From: Dysidea avara
Lineage: Eukaryota > Porifera > Demospongiae > Dictyoceratida > Dysideidae
DNA length: 64,000 nt
Direction: 5' to 3'
Assembly: GCF_963678975.1 (NCBI RefSeq)
Contig: NC_089274.1
Location: 17,811,633-17,875,632 of the forward strand
Every line of letters begins with the position of its first letter. Positions within the stretch are counted from its first letter, which is position 1. Shown piece by piece: positions 31,901 to 43,034 of the stretch. The notes beneath the pieces were generated by a model. That model saw only the letters and a list, made by a program, of their open reading frames with translations, did not search any database and was not told the DNA's origin. Made by a program: the position numbers and the translations under genes.

Positions 31901-34900
31901 GAACTAAAAATTCTTAATTTTCCTTGTACTTGTATAATTTCAATCAATAGGAGAAAAAGTGGTTTGGCCATGCAAGACTACAAAAGGCATTTCTTTAATA
32001 CAAACTACAATAGGCACATAGCTTCAGTTGTTTATCCTATAGCGTTATCTGAGCACAACAGTGAGTGAGTCAGTGAGCATTTTGGCTTTAAAAGCAGCCC
32101 CGCAATTTCTTATCTTTTGTTCTCTGCTTTCCACAATTATGCTACATGCACAGCTTAATAACACTTTTCCCGCAAACAAAGAAGTCCCAACCCCTTAAGA
32201 GCAGTTCTATACAGTTTAGCAGCTATTCATCTTGAAAGATGAACTTTTGGCTATCATCATATCTACGTGACAAGTATACAGCCTCATTTCTAGAGTAATA
32301 TTCATTAAACTCACTGATGACTCTTGGAGGATTGCAGTATCCTCGGCTATTCATCCAACAATCCAATGTCTGGAAACAAAATACTTCTAAACTAATTAAA
32401 TCTAAAACATGGGATTGATTCCTTCTGACTTATTCATTGAAATAAGTCAGAAGAATTAGTCCTTGTGCATATATAGTACTGCTGCTAAAGTAGGGATCGC
32501 CCCAATATTGAATGGCACCCGCCAATAATTCTGCCTCTAAAAATCACACTAGAAATGACCACAGTTACAATTAGTATGCTGGACAATATACATTTTTCTT
32601 ATGTCATGAAAAAATTTATTCGCAATATGTATTATAGTCACAGTGTATATACCAATATTTGACATGCATGTTTATTGTCTTTTTTCAGGTGATTTGTCAA
32701 GTACATACTATACTGCACACATTACACAGAAACATGGCCACATAGTACACAAATAATTATAGCCTATAGCATCATATGCATTTTGTATAGCTAATTTTAA
32801 GCATGCCTGGTTTATTGAAATTGTTTCAAAAAACGTGTGTGTGTGTGTTTGTGTTTCTTTGTCTGGCCACACCGCACTTGTATGGTAATCAAGTTATGTA
32901 CTAAAAGTAGCCAGTGTGAACACTCTGTAGACTCTATATTAAACTTATAGGCAGGTAAGCTGTGCTCTGAGTGTATATTTTGTGAAATACGGGTGAAACT
33001 GGTTTTGAATATGATGTGAACAGTCTTACTAGTGTGCTTTATGGGTGTTTTAGTGACTGAAAAACAACAGCGCAAGCCTTGTAGGTGTAAGAACCAAACA
33101 AATAAACATCTCTCACAATAGCTCAATAAAGTTTAAATGCCAGACTCAATAATGTACAGTGGTTACATGGTACATGATGTAATGTTATGTAGTTATATGA
33201 TGTCATATAGTTACAATGATTGTGGGACACATGCATAAATGTTTAAAAGTTAATTACATTAGTTAGTTAATAGTTCTACATACTACATAGGTTACCAAAA
33301 ATTGCATGTCTATTGTGCAATAGTCGTCACGTGAACTCCTGCAAGGTTTCCAGAAACTAGTTCAGCACGATCAAGATACTCTAATAGAGCAGTCACCCCG
33401 ATAGAGCACTCACCCTAATACAACAGTCCAGCATGTGTTGAAACAAAGTATATTTGAATAACTGTTAAAACCACTGAAAATGTCTTAAATTCAATCTCAT
33501 GGCACCTATTTTTCAAAAATTTCCAGGAGAGGGGGATGCCCAGACCATCCTAGAATTAGCATGCTTTGCATACATACTACTAGCAATGTAAATTTTGAGC
33601 ACCCCCAACTCTAGCACCCTTCTGCCTCCTATGAAAGGAATAGTACTAACTGCATGGGCAGCTGGTTTATGTGCATCAACTTGTTTAAAAAAAACAAGTT
33701 ACAATGCTCAAATCTTTATCTTAAATTCTTCATCTGCAGTGGCTCTTTGTGAACTACTGCTCGGCCTATTGGAGTCAATTGCCCGGAAAATTGACAACAA
33801 TATCTGAAATTTGGCAGTCAAATTTCATATTTCAATCCAAATTTCAGTATATTCTCTATTTCAACGGTAAAATTTCATTATAAGGCCATCATTATTAATT
33901 TCCTTGTTTCCTGTCACCGCCCGCATCAATTTTTAGGCAGCCGCATCAAATTTTAATTATTATTTTGATTATAGATCACGTGAATGCACTATTTTATGGT
34001 AGAAGGAGGCACAGAGTGACCAAGTTTTAAGGTAAATGCATTAACTGTACATATAAACATAGCAGAAGGGTGGAAGTGCCTCCACTCTTGCTCAATAGGG
34101 TGCATGGGTGTACAGTCCCGGCAGCTTTCAAGATTGAGATACTCTAATAGAGCAGTCAGAGACTGAAATAAGAAGAGTCTAGTGTATAATTAATAATCAC
34201 CTCCTGCCTGCATCAGTTTTTGTTCCATTGGTTGACGGGAAATAAGCAATATAATAATGATGGCCTAACGGTCATCAAGTGACAAGCAAGATCTTAAAAT
34301 ACGGAGGCTTAAGGCAGAAATTTCTTAGGCCACATGTGATGTTATGGAAGAACTTTACCTGGAAAACAAGCCTACAATTCTGAGACAGTTCATTGTGTGA
34401 ATAAGTCTTACTAGTTAAAAACCTTACCTGTAAAGTGTTAGAAACCATTAAATTTCTACTATTATTCAATATACTGTTTGTATTAAAACGTAACTGCCTA
34501 TGGCCTTAATCAGAGTTGGGGAAGTTACTTCATGAAAGTAATATACTACAAATTACATATTGCTTTTATATCAGTATAATATATTACAGTTACATATTAC
34601 TTAGAATAAAGAGTAACTTAATAATATTATATTAAGTTACTAACTTAATAATATTAGCTACAAATATTAAGTTACTAATTTATAATCATGCTAAGTTACT
34701 TTTATATTAAGACAGCTAAGTTAAAGTTAACATATAAACCACATGCAGTCATGTGATGCACATCAGTCACGCGTATATGTAACACCTGAGCACCATTATA
34801 GATGAAAGGTTAATGGATTAAGGTGATTAATTAATAGTAGAATGGATAATTGGTAGTAAAATCCATTTATAATGCGTTACTTGTTCATCGTTACTAGTAG

Positions 34901-37552
34901 TATCATGCGTTACATTGCGGTAAAGTTACTTGTTACTTTTTGCTTCTAGTTACTCGTTACGTAACATTATTACTTTTTTCGTTACTAGTAATGAATTATA
35001 GTTTCCAAAAGTAACTTAAAGTTATATTACCGCATTTCCAAAAGTAACTCATTATATTACTCAGAATCGTGAATTGTAATATATATTACATAACGCGTTA
35101 TATTACATAACGTGTTATCCCATCTCTGGCCTTAATTATGTTGAACAATTGTACACAGTTTTACCTTGTTTTGTTAAAATATGCTATAATTCATACAAAG
35201 TTGTGCATACCGTATAGCGGGTTATTGTAGCGTCTGAAATTTCCCACGAAATTAAAAGATAGCGGCAGAAAATTTAGCGATTGAATGGCAACGTTATTAA
35301 ATTTAAATCTTGCTTTTAATTACGATACGCACAAAAATCCAATGTAGCATCACTTGTAACAAGCACAAATCAGTTTGGTTTCAACTAGCAGAAGTCGTGG
35401 TGCATGGCATCATACATGCGACTGTTGCATCACTTTGTCAGCTGTCGTTCGCATCCCCGGTTGTATCCATTGTTACACATAGTTCTGCAAGGGCTGGGAG
35501 AAAGATTTTAATAGAGAACTAGACCTTGCTAGCAGGTCTGCAGGCTACATCCCAATCATTTTTAGTTCGAGCCATTAGTTAGTTCAGGTCATGTGCACCT
35601 TTCCTTATCCGCACTTCTTGCTTTGACTCGCATTAACTGTTCACAGCATTATCCCTGGCTTTAGCTGGGCAAAAACGTATCTTTCCAGACTGCTTAGTGA
35701 TGAAGCTGTGACCTTAGACTAAATGACACGATGACATTATTATCACGGTGCCAAAATTCTCACGAATTCAATTTTAGTAAATAGCCCCAAATGCTAAAAT
35801 TAATTCCTTGCTATAAAAACCCACTATACAGTATATGATGCTATTAATACATTGCATGCAAGGTTATCACATTGCCTAATTGCCACATCCTGCTACAAAT
35901 TATGACCTCACTCATGGATTATAAATAAAATTAATAGGCTAGTCAATACAGAAGAAACCTTTAAAATGCTGTATGACAGGAAATTTTGACAAAGGAAAAG
36001 ACACTTTATCAGCTTAAATGTTGGCAGAAATCAAGAAATTATACATTTAAACAAGAATATTAGCACTTATAGGAATTAGACAAATTATTTCAACAATACC
36101 TAATCCTAATTTTAAATTTTTTATATATCTATTCTAGATGAAATTTTTTGGTACAGAGTGATTTCAAATTTCAATGAAATAAACATACCTCAAGTTTCAG
36201 TTTTAGCTACAGTACCTGTGAAGGAAATGGGGTCTAGCTAACAGGGGACCACAGGAACCTTGACAAAGACTTTCAAAAAATGAAATACCCAGTAAACTAC
36301 TCCAAATATAGCTCAGCCATTGTCAAAGCCATTGTCAAAGCCATTGTCAAAGCCATCATCAAAGCCTTGCTAAAAAGTCTAGTCTTTTGTCGAGTCTAGT
36401 CGGCTTGTAACTAAGTGTGTTAATGGACGGAAATGAAGATAACCAAGTTTGTACGTGATTCCAGATTTCAGGAATCTAAATATTTAATGGCTTTCTCAAA
36501 CAGTGTAGCTATGAGAGTCCCACAAGGGGTGCGACATCTTCGCAAACCTGTACGTTATTTGAAATCATTTCGTGATTTGAAACCTGATTTGTGATTTGAA
36601 ACTTCACGCGTGATTCCTGGAGGAGACTGAGTGTGGCCCCGACTAGACATTGGGTGACCTGCAGTTCGATTCCTGGGGCTGGAGGGATTTTTTTCCTTAC
36701 TTTGGCCCCTTTTCTGTTACACCTTTTCAGCTATAAGTCACTAAGTCTAAGTCCTTGAAATTAGGTTAGGTAATCCTAAGGCTGCAGCACATGTTGCTGC
36801 AGACCTTCAGTGCTGGTCACTGTAAAGCATTAATACAATACAATACAACAATGTTGTAGTGTGATTTGTGAGGTTATTACAGGGTTCAAAGACTAGTATT
36901 GTATCACTGTGAGGTTGTATTGTTTAGAAATATGTTTTTGAGACTAGTTTCAAACAGTTTAAATTATTTGCGTGGGCGAAATCGCTCGGATTTGTTGATT
37001 TGTAATTTGGTAGCTGAAGGGTGTACGTGATTTGTAGAGGTGCCATACTCCCCCCAGAGTCCCAGGTTGTTGGCCCTTTGATATCAACTATGGCCAAGGA
37101 TAGAAAATGTTGGATGTGTAGTTTTATCAAAAGTGTAAATTGGGGAGGCCCAAATGCGGGACCTTGACTACTAAATCTTTCTGGCTACGCCCCTCGCTAT
37201 GCCCTTGACCTTGTAACGACTGTGATCATGTCATAAAATATTACCTCTAGATTTACACTACCCGGTATTTTTGTCATGTTTTCGTGTTATTAATTACCAA
37301 CTTCAATAACATGCCTTACACGACCTGTTTGGCATACAACATCATCAATATATAAAGGATCTATGATATACCTGATACAATAGCTCCTTCGGCCAATGTG
37401 AGAGAGTTAAGAACAAGCATGAACCAGTATGGCTTTGCGAAAAACTGCATACATCGCGGTCGACAGCAGAAAAGGCTGCACTCGTGGGCACCAGGTTTGG
37501 TACCGTCTGTTTGATCTATCTCTATCAGTTCGTCCTTGGTTGTTGTGTCCAT
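22931..37552 (-). CDS. SLCO: SLCO/OATP organic-anion transporter, copy B
   Basis: Exons 37552-37372, 25913-24960, 24910-24757, 24107-23954, 23543-23377 and 23285-22931 total 1965 nt, a 654-aa protein with the same phases as copy A. Exon 1 is read from the ATG at 37552 (MDTTTKDELIEIDQ) and ends LNSLTLAEGAIVSG. Exon 2 carries DTGWVGAWWIG, the OATP signature region, and YIDDIVHPNRSPIWLGIF. Exon 4 gives the Kazal-like loop (CNSHCNCKSTIFEPVC). Exon 6 has ALGIQSVFVRIFGSIPGPI. Exons 2 (954 nt) and 3 (154 nt) are exactly the lengths in copy A. Intron 1 is 11,458 bp; intron 2 is 49 nt. A fresh Ty3/gypsy element ends 144 bp upstream of the start codon in the same orientation. Function as in copy A; substrate cannot be told from sequence. 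Confidence 0.92.
26225..26530. repeat. Second copy of the 19185-19435 repeat
   Basis: Same ordered words as the first copy, with an extra segment (GTTTACAACATGAAAGC) in the middle. Sits 0.3 kb upstream of SLCO-B exon 2. Confidence 0.6.
28415..28964. mobile_element. DNA-transposon-like segment with inverted ends and 13-bp direct flanks
   Basis: The left end GTAGGTAAAAACAGAGGACC is matched, inverted, by GGTCCACTGTTTTTACCTACC near 28960. AATGGTAAAACAG occurs at 28402-28414 and again at 28965-28977. The direct repeat may be the target duplication or partly terminal sequence; the exact edges are uncertain. No transposase. A GGATCC-containing stretch inside both ends extends the inverted repeat. 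Confidence 0.6.
30917..31805. mobile_element. hAT-like insertion with TATAGACT target duplication
   Basis: Flanked by TATAGACT at 30909-30916 and 31806-31813. The sister hairpin element holds the same target once (50515-50522), so the empty site is known. The ends GGGGTTGGGC and CACCCAATCC are imperfect inverted repeats. The interior has ATTGC/AATAATCGCATT words and itself contains a CCGTATAG-type MITE. Confidence 0.7.
31287..31767. repeat. CCGTATAG-type MITE, third copy, inside the hAT-like insertion
   Basis: Left end TACCGTATAGCAGAAAC, right end the inverse of TACTGATAGCGGAAAATTTT. TA flanks. It makes a three-level nest: palindromic element, hAT-like element, this MITE. Confidence 0.6.
34511..35128. 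mobile_element. hAT-type MITE with 8-bp target duplication, second copy
   Basis: Ends CAGAGTTGGG and CCCATCTCTG (one mismatch as inverted repeats). GCCTTAAT stands at 34503-34510 and 35129-35136, an exact 8-bp duplication. The interior shows the same GTTAC/AATATTA-type low-complexity text as 7656-8147. Non-coding. Confidence 0.88.
35208..35833. repeat. Inverted-repeat element, CCGTATAGCGGG ends
   Basis: Left end TACCGTATAGCGGGTTATTG, right end the inverse of TACTGTATAGTGGGTTTTTA. No coding capacity despite a 70-codon open frame inside. TA at both edges. Confidence 0.6.
36610..36850 (+). repeat. tRNA-derived SINE-like unit
   Basis: Contains a polymerase III B-box-like GCAGTTCGATTCC preceded by a GTGGCC segment, then a non-tRNA body and a 3' tail of AATAC repeats (near 36830-36845). 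That order is the usual SINE plan. The 5' edge is approximate and the parent tRNA is not identified. Confidence 0.55.
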
Positions 37553-37695
37553 GTTGTTCAATGTCTGGCGCGGCCGCCCCTTCGATAAGAAGTCACCAGC
37601 GCGCACTAGCTGCAGCTTATAAGCGCCAGTAGGGTCTGGCCGAGACTATAGTTACTGAGTAGATTAATGTGATAACGGTAAACCTCACCACTACA

Positions 37696-37875
37696 TGTGG
37701 CGGTTGCTGCGGTGCGTTCACTAACAAGTCAAACAATTGTTAATAATTCTGTTAATCAATACAACAATCACCAGCACACTCAAGATTACAACAACTCATG
37801 ATAATTACAATCACGCGACTCTTTATACTCTACGTTACATCACTATAAGAAGTCTGTTCATTACGTAATACCACA
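37696..37875 (-). repeat. 3' LTR of the gypsy element
   Basis: 180 bp, TG...CA on either strand, identical to the other LTR as far as I can read. In element orientation this is the downstream LTR, and its outer end lies 144 bp before the SLCO-B start codon, pointing toward it. Confidence 0.93.
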
Positions 37876-37885
37876 TCTCCCCCTT
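37876..37885 (-). other. Polypurine tract
   Basis: On the minus strand AAGGGGGAGA directly abuts the 3' LTR, the position of the plus-strand primer in LTR retroelements. The pol stop codon overlaps it. Confidence 0.8.
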
Positions 37886-40800
37886 AAGAGAAACGGCGGG
37901 GGGGACGAATCTCAGTCCCAGTTTGACTTCTAGTCATCATTCGGTGAGGCTCTTCTGGTTCTGACAGTTCTTCATGAAACCCAGCATTAGATTCTTGAGG
38001 AACAACTCTTAATTGGATTCTGTTCCTCTGAAGTTGACCTGAAGGAGTCTCTACAAGATAGGATCTGGGGGTTTCTGCTGAAGTAACCACTCTGCCCGAA
38101 ACTGGACCATTATCAGAGTCTATCCAAACGGGAGTGTCATCGGGGATCATAGGTAAATCCTTGGTCCTATGACGTTTGTCAAAATTGTCCTTCTGTTTCA
38201 GCTTGTATGTGGCATCAGACTTCTGAAATTCTTCCAAATAGGTCCATTGAGGAATCAGCTTACAGTCTGCAGTAGGAACACAAGTTCGGATCTGTCTCCC
38301 CATACTCAATTCAGCTGGGCTCCTTCCACACCAGGGAAGAGGTGTTGACCTATAAGTAAGCATCGCCATGTATGGATCTTTACTGTTTTTCAGTAAATGT
38401 TTAACAGTTTGAACCATGCGTTCAGCTTGCCCATTACTTTGGGGATACTTGGGGCTGCTTGTGATGTGACAGAATCCATATTCATTTGCAAACTGAGTAA
38501 ACTCTAGAGCTGAGAATTGTGGACCATTATCGCTGCGAACTACTTCCGGGATTCCATGATGTGAGAACACATTTTTGAGGTGGCTAATGACAGCTGCTGA
38601 GGTAGTTGTAGTCAACTTGGTTACTTCAGGGTACCTTGAAAAATAGTCTACTGTTAACAAGTACTTGGTACCTTCCAGTTCAAACAAATCTGTCCCTATA
38701 ATTTGCCATGGATAATCTGGGAGTGTCGACTTGATCAGGGGTTCTCTCCTTTGTTGGGATTCTCTAGCACATGTGGGACACTGACGAACTATCTCAGCAG
38801 TATCCTTGGTAATCTCAGGCCACCAAACGGAGCACCTCACTCTGGCTCTACAGCGTTCGATCCCTTGATGCCCCTCGTGAATCTTTGCCAAGGTCTCCTT
38901 TCTTAAAGAAGAAGGAATAACAATACGCTGGTTATATAATAGCAAATTATTATGAAGCGAAAAGAAACTTTTCACCTTCCAAAATGCACTCAGGTCAACA
39001 TCTGTAGGAGATTTGGCAGGCCAACCCTCTAGGCACCATCTTTTCACTGTCATGCACGTCGAGTCATCATCCTGAGCATCTTTGTACTGTTTCAAGCGAT
39101 GCTCCCCAGCTGGTAGAGCTGCTACTACAGTATCAACAAACCATTCTACTTCTTCTTGAAGTTGATTGTCACAAAGTGGGGATGGTGCTCTTGATAAGGC
39201 ATCAGCTGTAGTCAATAGCTTTCCAGGTACATGTGACACAGTGTAATTAAACCTGGCCATTCTGAGTCTAAAACGAAGAATTCTAGGAGGTAAATGGTCA
39301 AGGTTTTTGGCATTCAACAATGGGATGAGTGGCTTGTGATCTGATTCTATTAGAAAGTGAGTACCCAGTATGTAGTTTGCAAATTTGTCACATGCCCATG
39401 TAACTGCCAGGGCCTCTTTTTCTATCTGGGCGTAGCGACGTTCAGTCTCCGTCATGGAGCGGGATGCGTACGCCACTGGCTTCCAGACTTGGCCTGACTG
39501 TTGGAGGAGAACCGCACCCAACCCGTAGGAGGATGCATCAGCAGATACTTTGCTGCTGGCTTCAGGGTCATAGAGTGCCAGGACTGTTGGTTGTGTCAAT
39601 TCAGTTTTAATTGCTATGAATGAATCTTCCTGTGTTGGGCCCCACACCCAAGCATGTGACGGACTCAGTAACTCACGTAATGGCTGACTAATTTGGGATA
39701 GCCGGGGAGAAAATTTCCCTAACTGGTTAGCCATTCCCAGGAACCTGCGTAGCTCAGTAACACTAGTAGGGGGTTTCATATTAGATACTGCTGCAATCTT
39801 CTCTGGGTCTGCTCTGATTCCTTGACTATCAACAAGGTGTCCCAGGAATTTCACAGATTTTTGGTTGAATTCACACTTAGTACGGTTCAGGGTGACATTA
39901 GCTGACTGTAGTTGCTGAAGTACTGCCAACAATCTAGAGTTGTGTTCTTGTGGGGTGGAACCAAACACAAGGATATCATCCATCTGGCATACTACCCCTT
40001 GCAGACCCTCAAGAATTCTCTTCATTCGTTTCTGAAATAGTTCTGGGGCACTTGTGATGCCAAAAGGCAATTTGTTAAAACAATACCGCCCAAATGGGGT
40101 TATGAATGTTGTAAGGTGGCGAGAATCTTTGGCAAGAGGAATTTGCCAAAACCCACTATTGGCATCGAGTTTGGAAAATATAGTGGCACCAGCTAACAAG
40201 GCTAAAGTTTCATCTACTTTGGGCATCGGGTGTACTTCTCTGAGAACACCTTCATTCAATTTCTTCAAATCGACACAAATTCTGATGGCCCCAGATTTTT
40301 TTGGAACCACCACCATCCCAGCACACCATGGTGTGGGCTCGTCAACCTTAGAAATAATACCACCAGACTCCATTCGAGTTAATTCTTCTTGGACTTTCTT
40401 ACGAAGCGGTAGTGGTATGTTACGAGGGGTATGAAGAGAATGTGGCTGTGCATCATCCTTGAGTTTAATCAAATATTCATCCCCTAAAGTGCCTAAACCT
40501 CGGAAAACTGTGGGAAACTGGCTGTAAATGTCCTCAGCAACCATAGTATGAATTCTGCAAATGAGCTGCAGTGCTGTGATGGCTGGTAATCCTAAGAGGT
40601 TGTGTCTCAAGTCCTGTGCTACGAAGATTTCCTGTCTAGATGAAATCTCTTTGTTAGACAGAGCACCTGTAAATTGTCCCAGTACAGTCAACTTTTGGTT
40701 GGCAGGTCCTGACAATATCTTAGAGGGCTTCTTCAACTCTGTTTTTGGAAGTGCACGGTATGTTTCCTCTGATATGGCTGTTACTGCAGCACCAGTGTCT

Positions 40801-41061
40801 AGTTTGAACTGAACAACTTTGGTATCCAGAGTCACTGTAACATACCAAGACGATTCTGAACTGGTTGCCATGGCATCTAGGAATGCAGTATCAAGGGACA
40901 GTTCTTCAACAGGAGGTAGTTTCTCACTGGGTGTGGTATCTACAGATAATTCATCAGTGGGTGAAGTGTCAACTGAAAATGTTTGTTTCTTAGTCTTGGA
41001 AAAACAAAGTGAGCTGTAATGCCCTCTTCTGTTACATCTGTGGCATGTGGCACTGATAGCT
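37884..41061 (-). CDS. pol: gypsy pol: second zinc knuckle, protease, RT, RNase H, integrase
   Basis: Open frame from the insertion boundary to the stop at 37884. In order: a CCHC knuckle (CHRCNRRGHYSSLC, near 41045-41004), aspartic protease with LDTGAAVTAI, reverse transcriptase (FSKLDANSGFWQIPL, FNKLPFGITSAPELFQ and a QMDDILVFG active site), RNase H (VSADASSYGLGAVLL, the acidic EKEAL, SDHKPL), and integrase with an HHCC finger (H..H..CPTC), core residues in GTDLFE, RSDNGPQF and NGQAERM, and a C-terminal domain. No frameshift or stop seen over nearly 1000 codons. It replicates the element through reverse transcription and integration. Its start is upstream in gag; the junction is now occupied by another element. 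Confidence 0.93.
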
Positions 41062-42099
41062 GGGCGTCTGGATTCAGTGGAATGGAATGGTGGACTGGAA
41101 TGGTGGAATGGACTGGACTGGAATGGAATGGTGGAATGGACTGGAATGGTGGAATGGACTGGACTGGAACAAACAATGGAATACCGATAGACTGACCATG
41201 GACTCCGACGCTTCTTGGATTATACACAGCTGTAGCGTCCCTGCGTCCTGAGCACAGTGAGGGCGCGAAGGGTTACTAAATCGCTTGGTCGCGGTGTCTA
41301 ACTTATTTAGATTATGGTTTAAATCACGTACCAAGCGTCTGTTCATCATCTTCTGAATCGTGCTCCGACGTCGACATAGCTAGTCACTTTCTACATTATC
41401 CACTGTACATATCTATACGGATGTCGACTTGTAATAATTATAATCAATTAATTAAGAGCTAGCTAGATCACGTGCAGCTGAAATGCCAATTACATTTGAT
41501 TTGTTGAATCGACTGTGTGATACATTACAACTGAACTGATGTACGAAAGTCCCAGCATAGATAATACGTGCTTATATTATCTATGACTCCAATCCATTAG
41601 GTGGCACTTATCTCTCAAACTCTTAGCGCATGTATTATTAATTATCGTTGGTTGTAGCTGAGCGTGCATTATTATAATTATATTGTGTACTGTGTAGGTA
41701 TGATTATAATGCACAGGTGTAATTATAATTGTGTCCAAATCATTAAAAAACTCAGTGTAGCTATGCGGGAGCGTTAACAATGTTCTGGGGTACTGGTCTC
41801 GCGTGGCCAGACCCTTTCCGCACAGTCGCTTATCGATTGGAGATTATAAGTTTTGTATTGGCATCACGCTGACTTCTGCCATACGTACTGGTATATACCT
41901 ACGTAGTCTATAATATCTATGGTGCTGAGTATAATCCCGGCAGCGTCGGAGTCCATGGCCAGTCTACCGGAATAGTCTACCGGAATTCCACCAGTCCATT
42001 CCACCATTCCAGTCCATTCCACCATTCCAGTCCATTCCACCATTCCAGTCCATTCCACCGTTCCAGTCCACCATTCCATTCCACTGAATCCAGACGCCC
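41062..42099. mobile_element. Foldback/MULE-like element inserted in the gypsy element
   Basis: 1038 bp. The ends are GGGCGTCTGGATTCAGTGG in inverted orientation, matching over at least 42 bp with one difference. The exact 9-bp direct repeat CTGATAGCT lies at 41053-41061 and 42100-42108. Each arm continues into a minisatellite of ATTCCACCATTCCAGTCC-type units, then a further shared block (ATGGACTCCGACGCT...GGATTATAC), so arms are about 150-180 bp. Long inverted repeats made partly of tandem repeats plus a 9-bp duplication are the hallmark of foldback elements, whose transposases are MULE-type. No transposase is encoded here. The centre (41230-41920) is unique and may include captured exon-like DNA. 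Confidence 0.88.
41330..41390 (-). other. Exon-like fragment carried inside the foldback-like element
   Basis: Minus strand: ATG starts MSTSEHDSEDDEQTLG and ends at a donor-like G|gtacgtga. A candidate acceptor (GCGATTTAG) follows near 41280, but the joined frame soon reaches a stop. This looks like the first coding exon of some host gene captured by the element; chance is possible. No family recognised. Confidence 0.3.
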
Positions 42100-42833
42100 C
42101 TGATAGCTGGACACTTAACACCTTCTGGATGTCTACTGTGACCACACCTACTGCATGCTTGTGCAGATTGTTGTCTGTCTGGCAACATGCCTCCTCTGAG
42201 TTGTTGTGGGTGGGGTGTGGTTTTTCCACCAATGGCTCTCTTGTTGGAATACTTGGATACAGCATCCACTACTACAGGATCTTGCATGGTCCCTTCACCT
42301 TTTAACTGACGTTGCTGATCTTGTACAGCTTCGTTCAAACGTACTGCCTTCTTAGCTTTGTCGAGCGTTAGTTCCGGGTCGAGCTGAAGGCGTTTGGAAA
42401 TGGCTTCATCTCTTATTCCAACAACAATTCTGTCACGGAGCATCTCTTCTGTTAAGTTTCCGTACTCACAAGTCTCTACTAAGGCATAAAGCTCGGAGAT
42501 GTACTGCTCCACCGTTTCACCAGGTAATTGGTTGCGACGATTAAATTTGGCTCTTTCAAAAATTACGTTCCTTCTAACTTTGAAGAACCCGTCAAGTTTG
42601 GCCAGGACAGTGTCATATTTCTTTCGTTCTTCACTAGTAATTCGCGTGGAAGTTAGAACGTTGTCCGCATTTTCTCCCATCGTATACAACAGTGTGCTCA
42701 CTTGTCGAGTTTCAGATTCTCCCGATAAACCAGACGCTTCTCTAAACTGTTCGAATCTTCTTTTCCATTTGGACCAGCTGTCTGGATTATTGAAGTCGAA
42801 AGGTTCCGGCGTTTTCAACTGAATGCCAGCCAT
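42100..42833 (-). CDS. gag: gypsy gag (capsid and first zinc knuckle), cut by insertion
   Basis: Starts at MAGIQLKTPEPFDF (ATG at 42833, overlapping the primer site; the frame is also open upstream into the LTR). A capsid-like region (SWSKWKRRFEQFREASG, GETVEQYISELYALVETC) and a basic region follow, then a Cys/His knuckle (CSRCGHSRHPEGVKC). The frame then runs into the foldback-like insertion. The sequence on the far side of the insertion is in the same frame, so before that event gag and pol were one continuous reading frame. Beyond 42100 the apparent WNGGMDWNGGMD-type residues come from the inserted minisatellite, not gag. Confidence 0.88.
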
Positions 42834-42849
42834 CCCACTCCTGTCACCA
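42832..42849 (-). other. Primer binding site, tRNA-Leu type
   Basis: Directly after the 5' LTR the minus strand reads TGGTGACAGGAGTGGGAT. This is complementary, with one mismatch, to the 3' end of eukaryotic tRNA-Leu (CCCACTCCTGACACCA). The decayed relative at 47.5 kb has TGGTGTCAG at the same place. Confidence 0.75.
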
Positions 42850-43029
42850 TGTGGCGGTTGCTGCGGTGCGTTCACTAACAAGTCAAACAATTGTTAATAA
42901 TTCTGTTAATCAATACAACAATCACCAGCACACTCAAGATTACAACAACTCATGATAATTACAATCACGCGACTCTTTATACTCTACGTTACATCACTAT
43001 AAGAAGTCTGTTCATTACGTAATACCACA
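42850..43029 (-). repeat. 5' LTR of the gypsy element
   Basis: 180 bp, identical to the copy at 37696-37875; followed on its outer side by the CTACA duplication. Confidence 0.93.
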
Positions 43030-43034
43030 CTACA

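Larger units (their letters stand above)
30810..31933. mobile_element. Palindromic MITE interrupted by a nested insertion
   Basis: Outer ends ACAAGCACAAGGAAAAATTAGG and the inverse of ACAAGTACAAGGAAAAT match the uninterrupted hairpin element at 50372-50680 in order and content. The arm is split at TATAGACT by an 889-bp insertion (30917-31805), after which the element resumes. Confidence 0.72.
25914..37371. other. SLCO-B intron 1, repeat-filled
   Basis: 11,458 nt without any supported coding exon. Contents seen: the repeat shared with SLCO-A intron 1 (26225-26530), a transposon-like segment with 13-bp direct flanks (28415-28964), a palindromic element carrying a nested insertion (30810-31933), a hAT MITE (34511-35128), another inverted-repeat element (35208-35833), a 12-bp minisatellite ATTGTCAAAGCC (36315-36366) and a SINE-like unit (36610-36850). 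Confidence 0.7.
37696..43029 (-). mobile_element. Ty3/gypsy LTR retrotransposon, recent insertion
   Basis: Two 180-bp LTRs (37696-37875 and 42850-43029) read identical, begin TG and end CA, and are flanked by CTACA on both sides (37691-37695, 43030-43034). On the minus strand the order is LTR, tRNA-Leu-type primer site, gag, protease, reverse transcriptase, RNase H, integrase, polypurine tract, LTR: Ty3/gypsy order. Identical LTRs mean little time since insertion. The only visible damage is a foldback-like element inserted between gag and the second zinc knuckle (41062-42099), which must be younger still. It sits between SLCO-C and SLCO-B on their strand. Confidence 0.95.

Noticed and set aside
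35310-35522. 70-codon plus-strand frame
   Set aside because: Lies inside an inverted-repeat element with no coding signature.
37553-37606. Upstream extension of SLCO-B exon 1 to a GTG at 37606
   Set aside because: No ATG in that extension; the ATG at 37552 gives a first exon comparable in length and phase to copies A and C.
40940-41349. Overlapping minus-strand frames with HSSPFHHS-type repeats
   Set aside because: Translations of the minisatellite arm, not proteins.
41964-42099. Gag C-terminus with WNGGMDWNGGMD-type repeats
   Set aside because: These residues come from the inverted arm of the inserted foldback-like element, beyond the 9-bp duplication.
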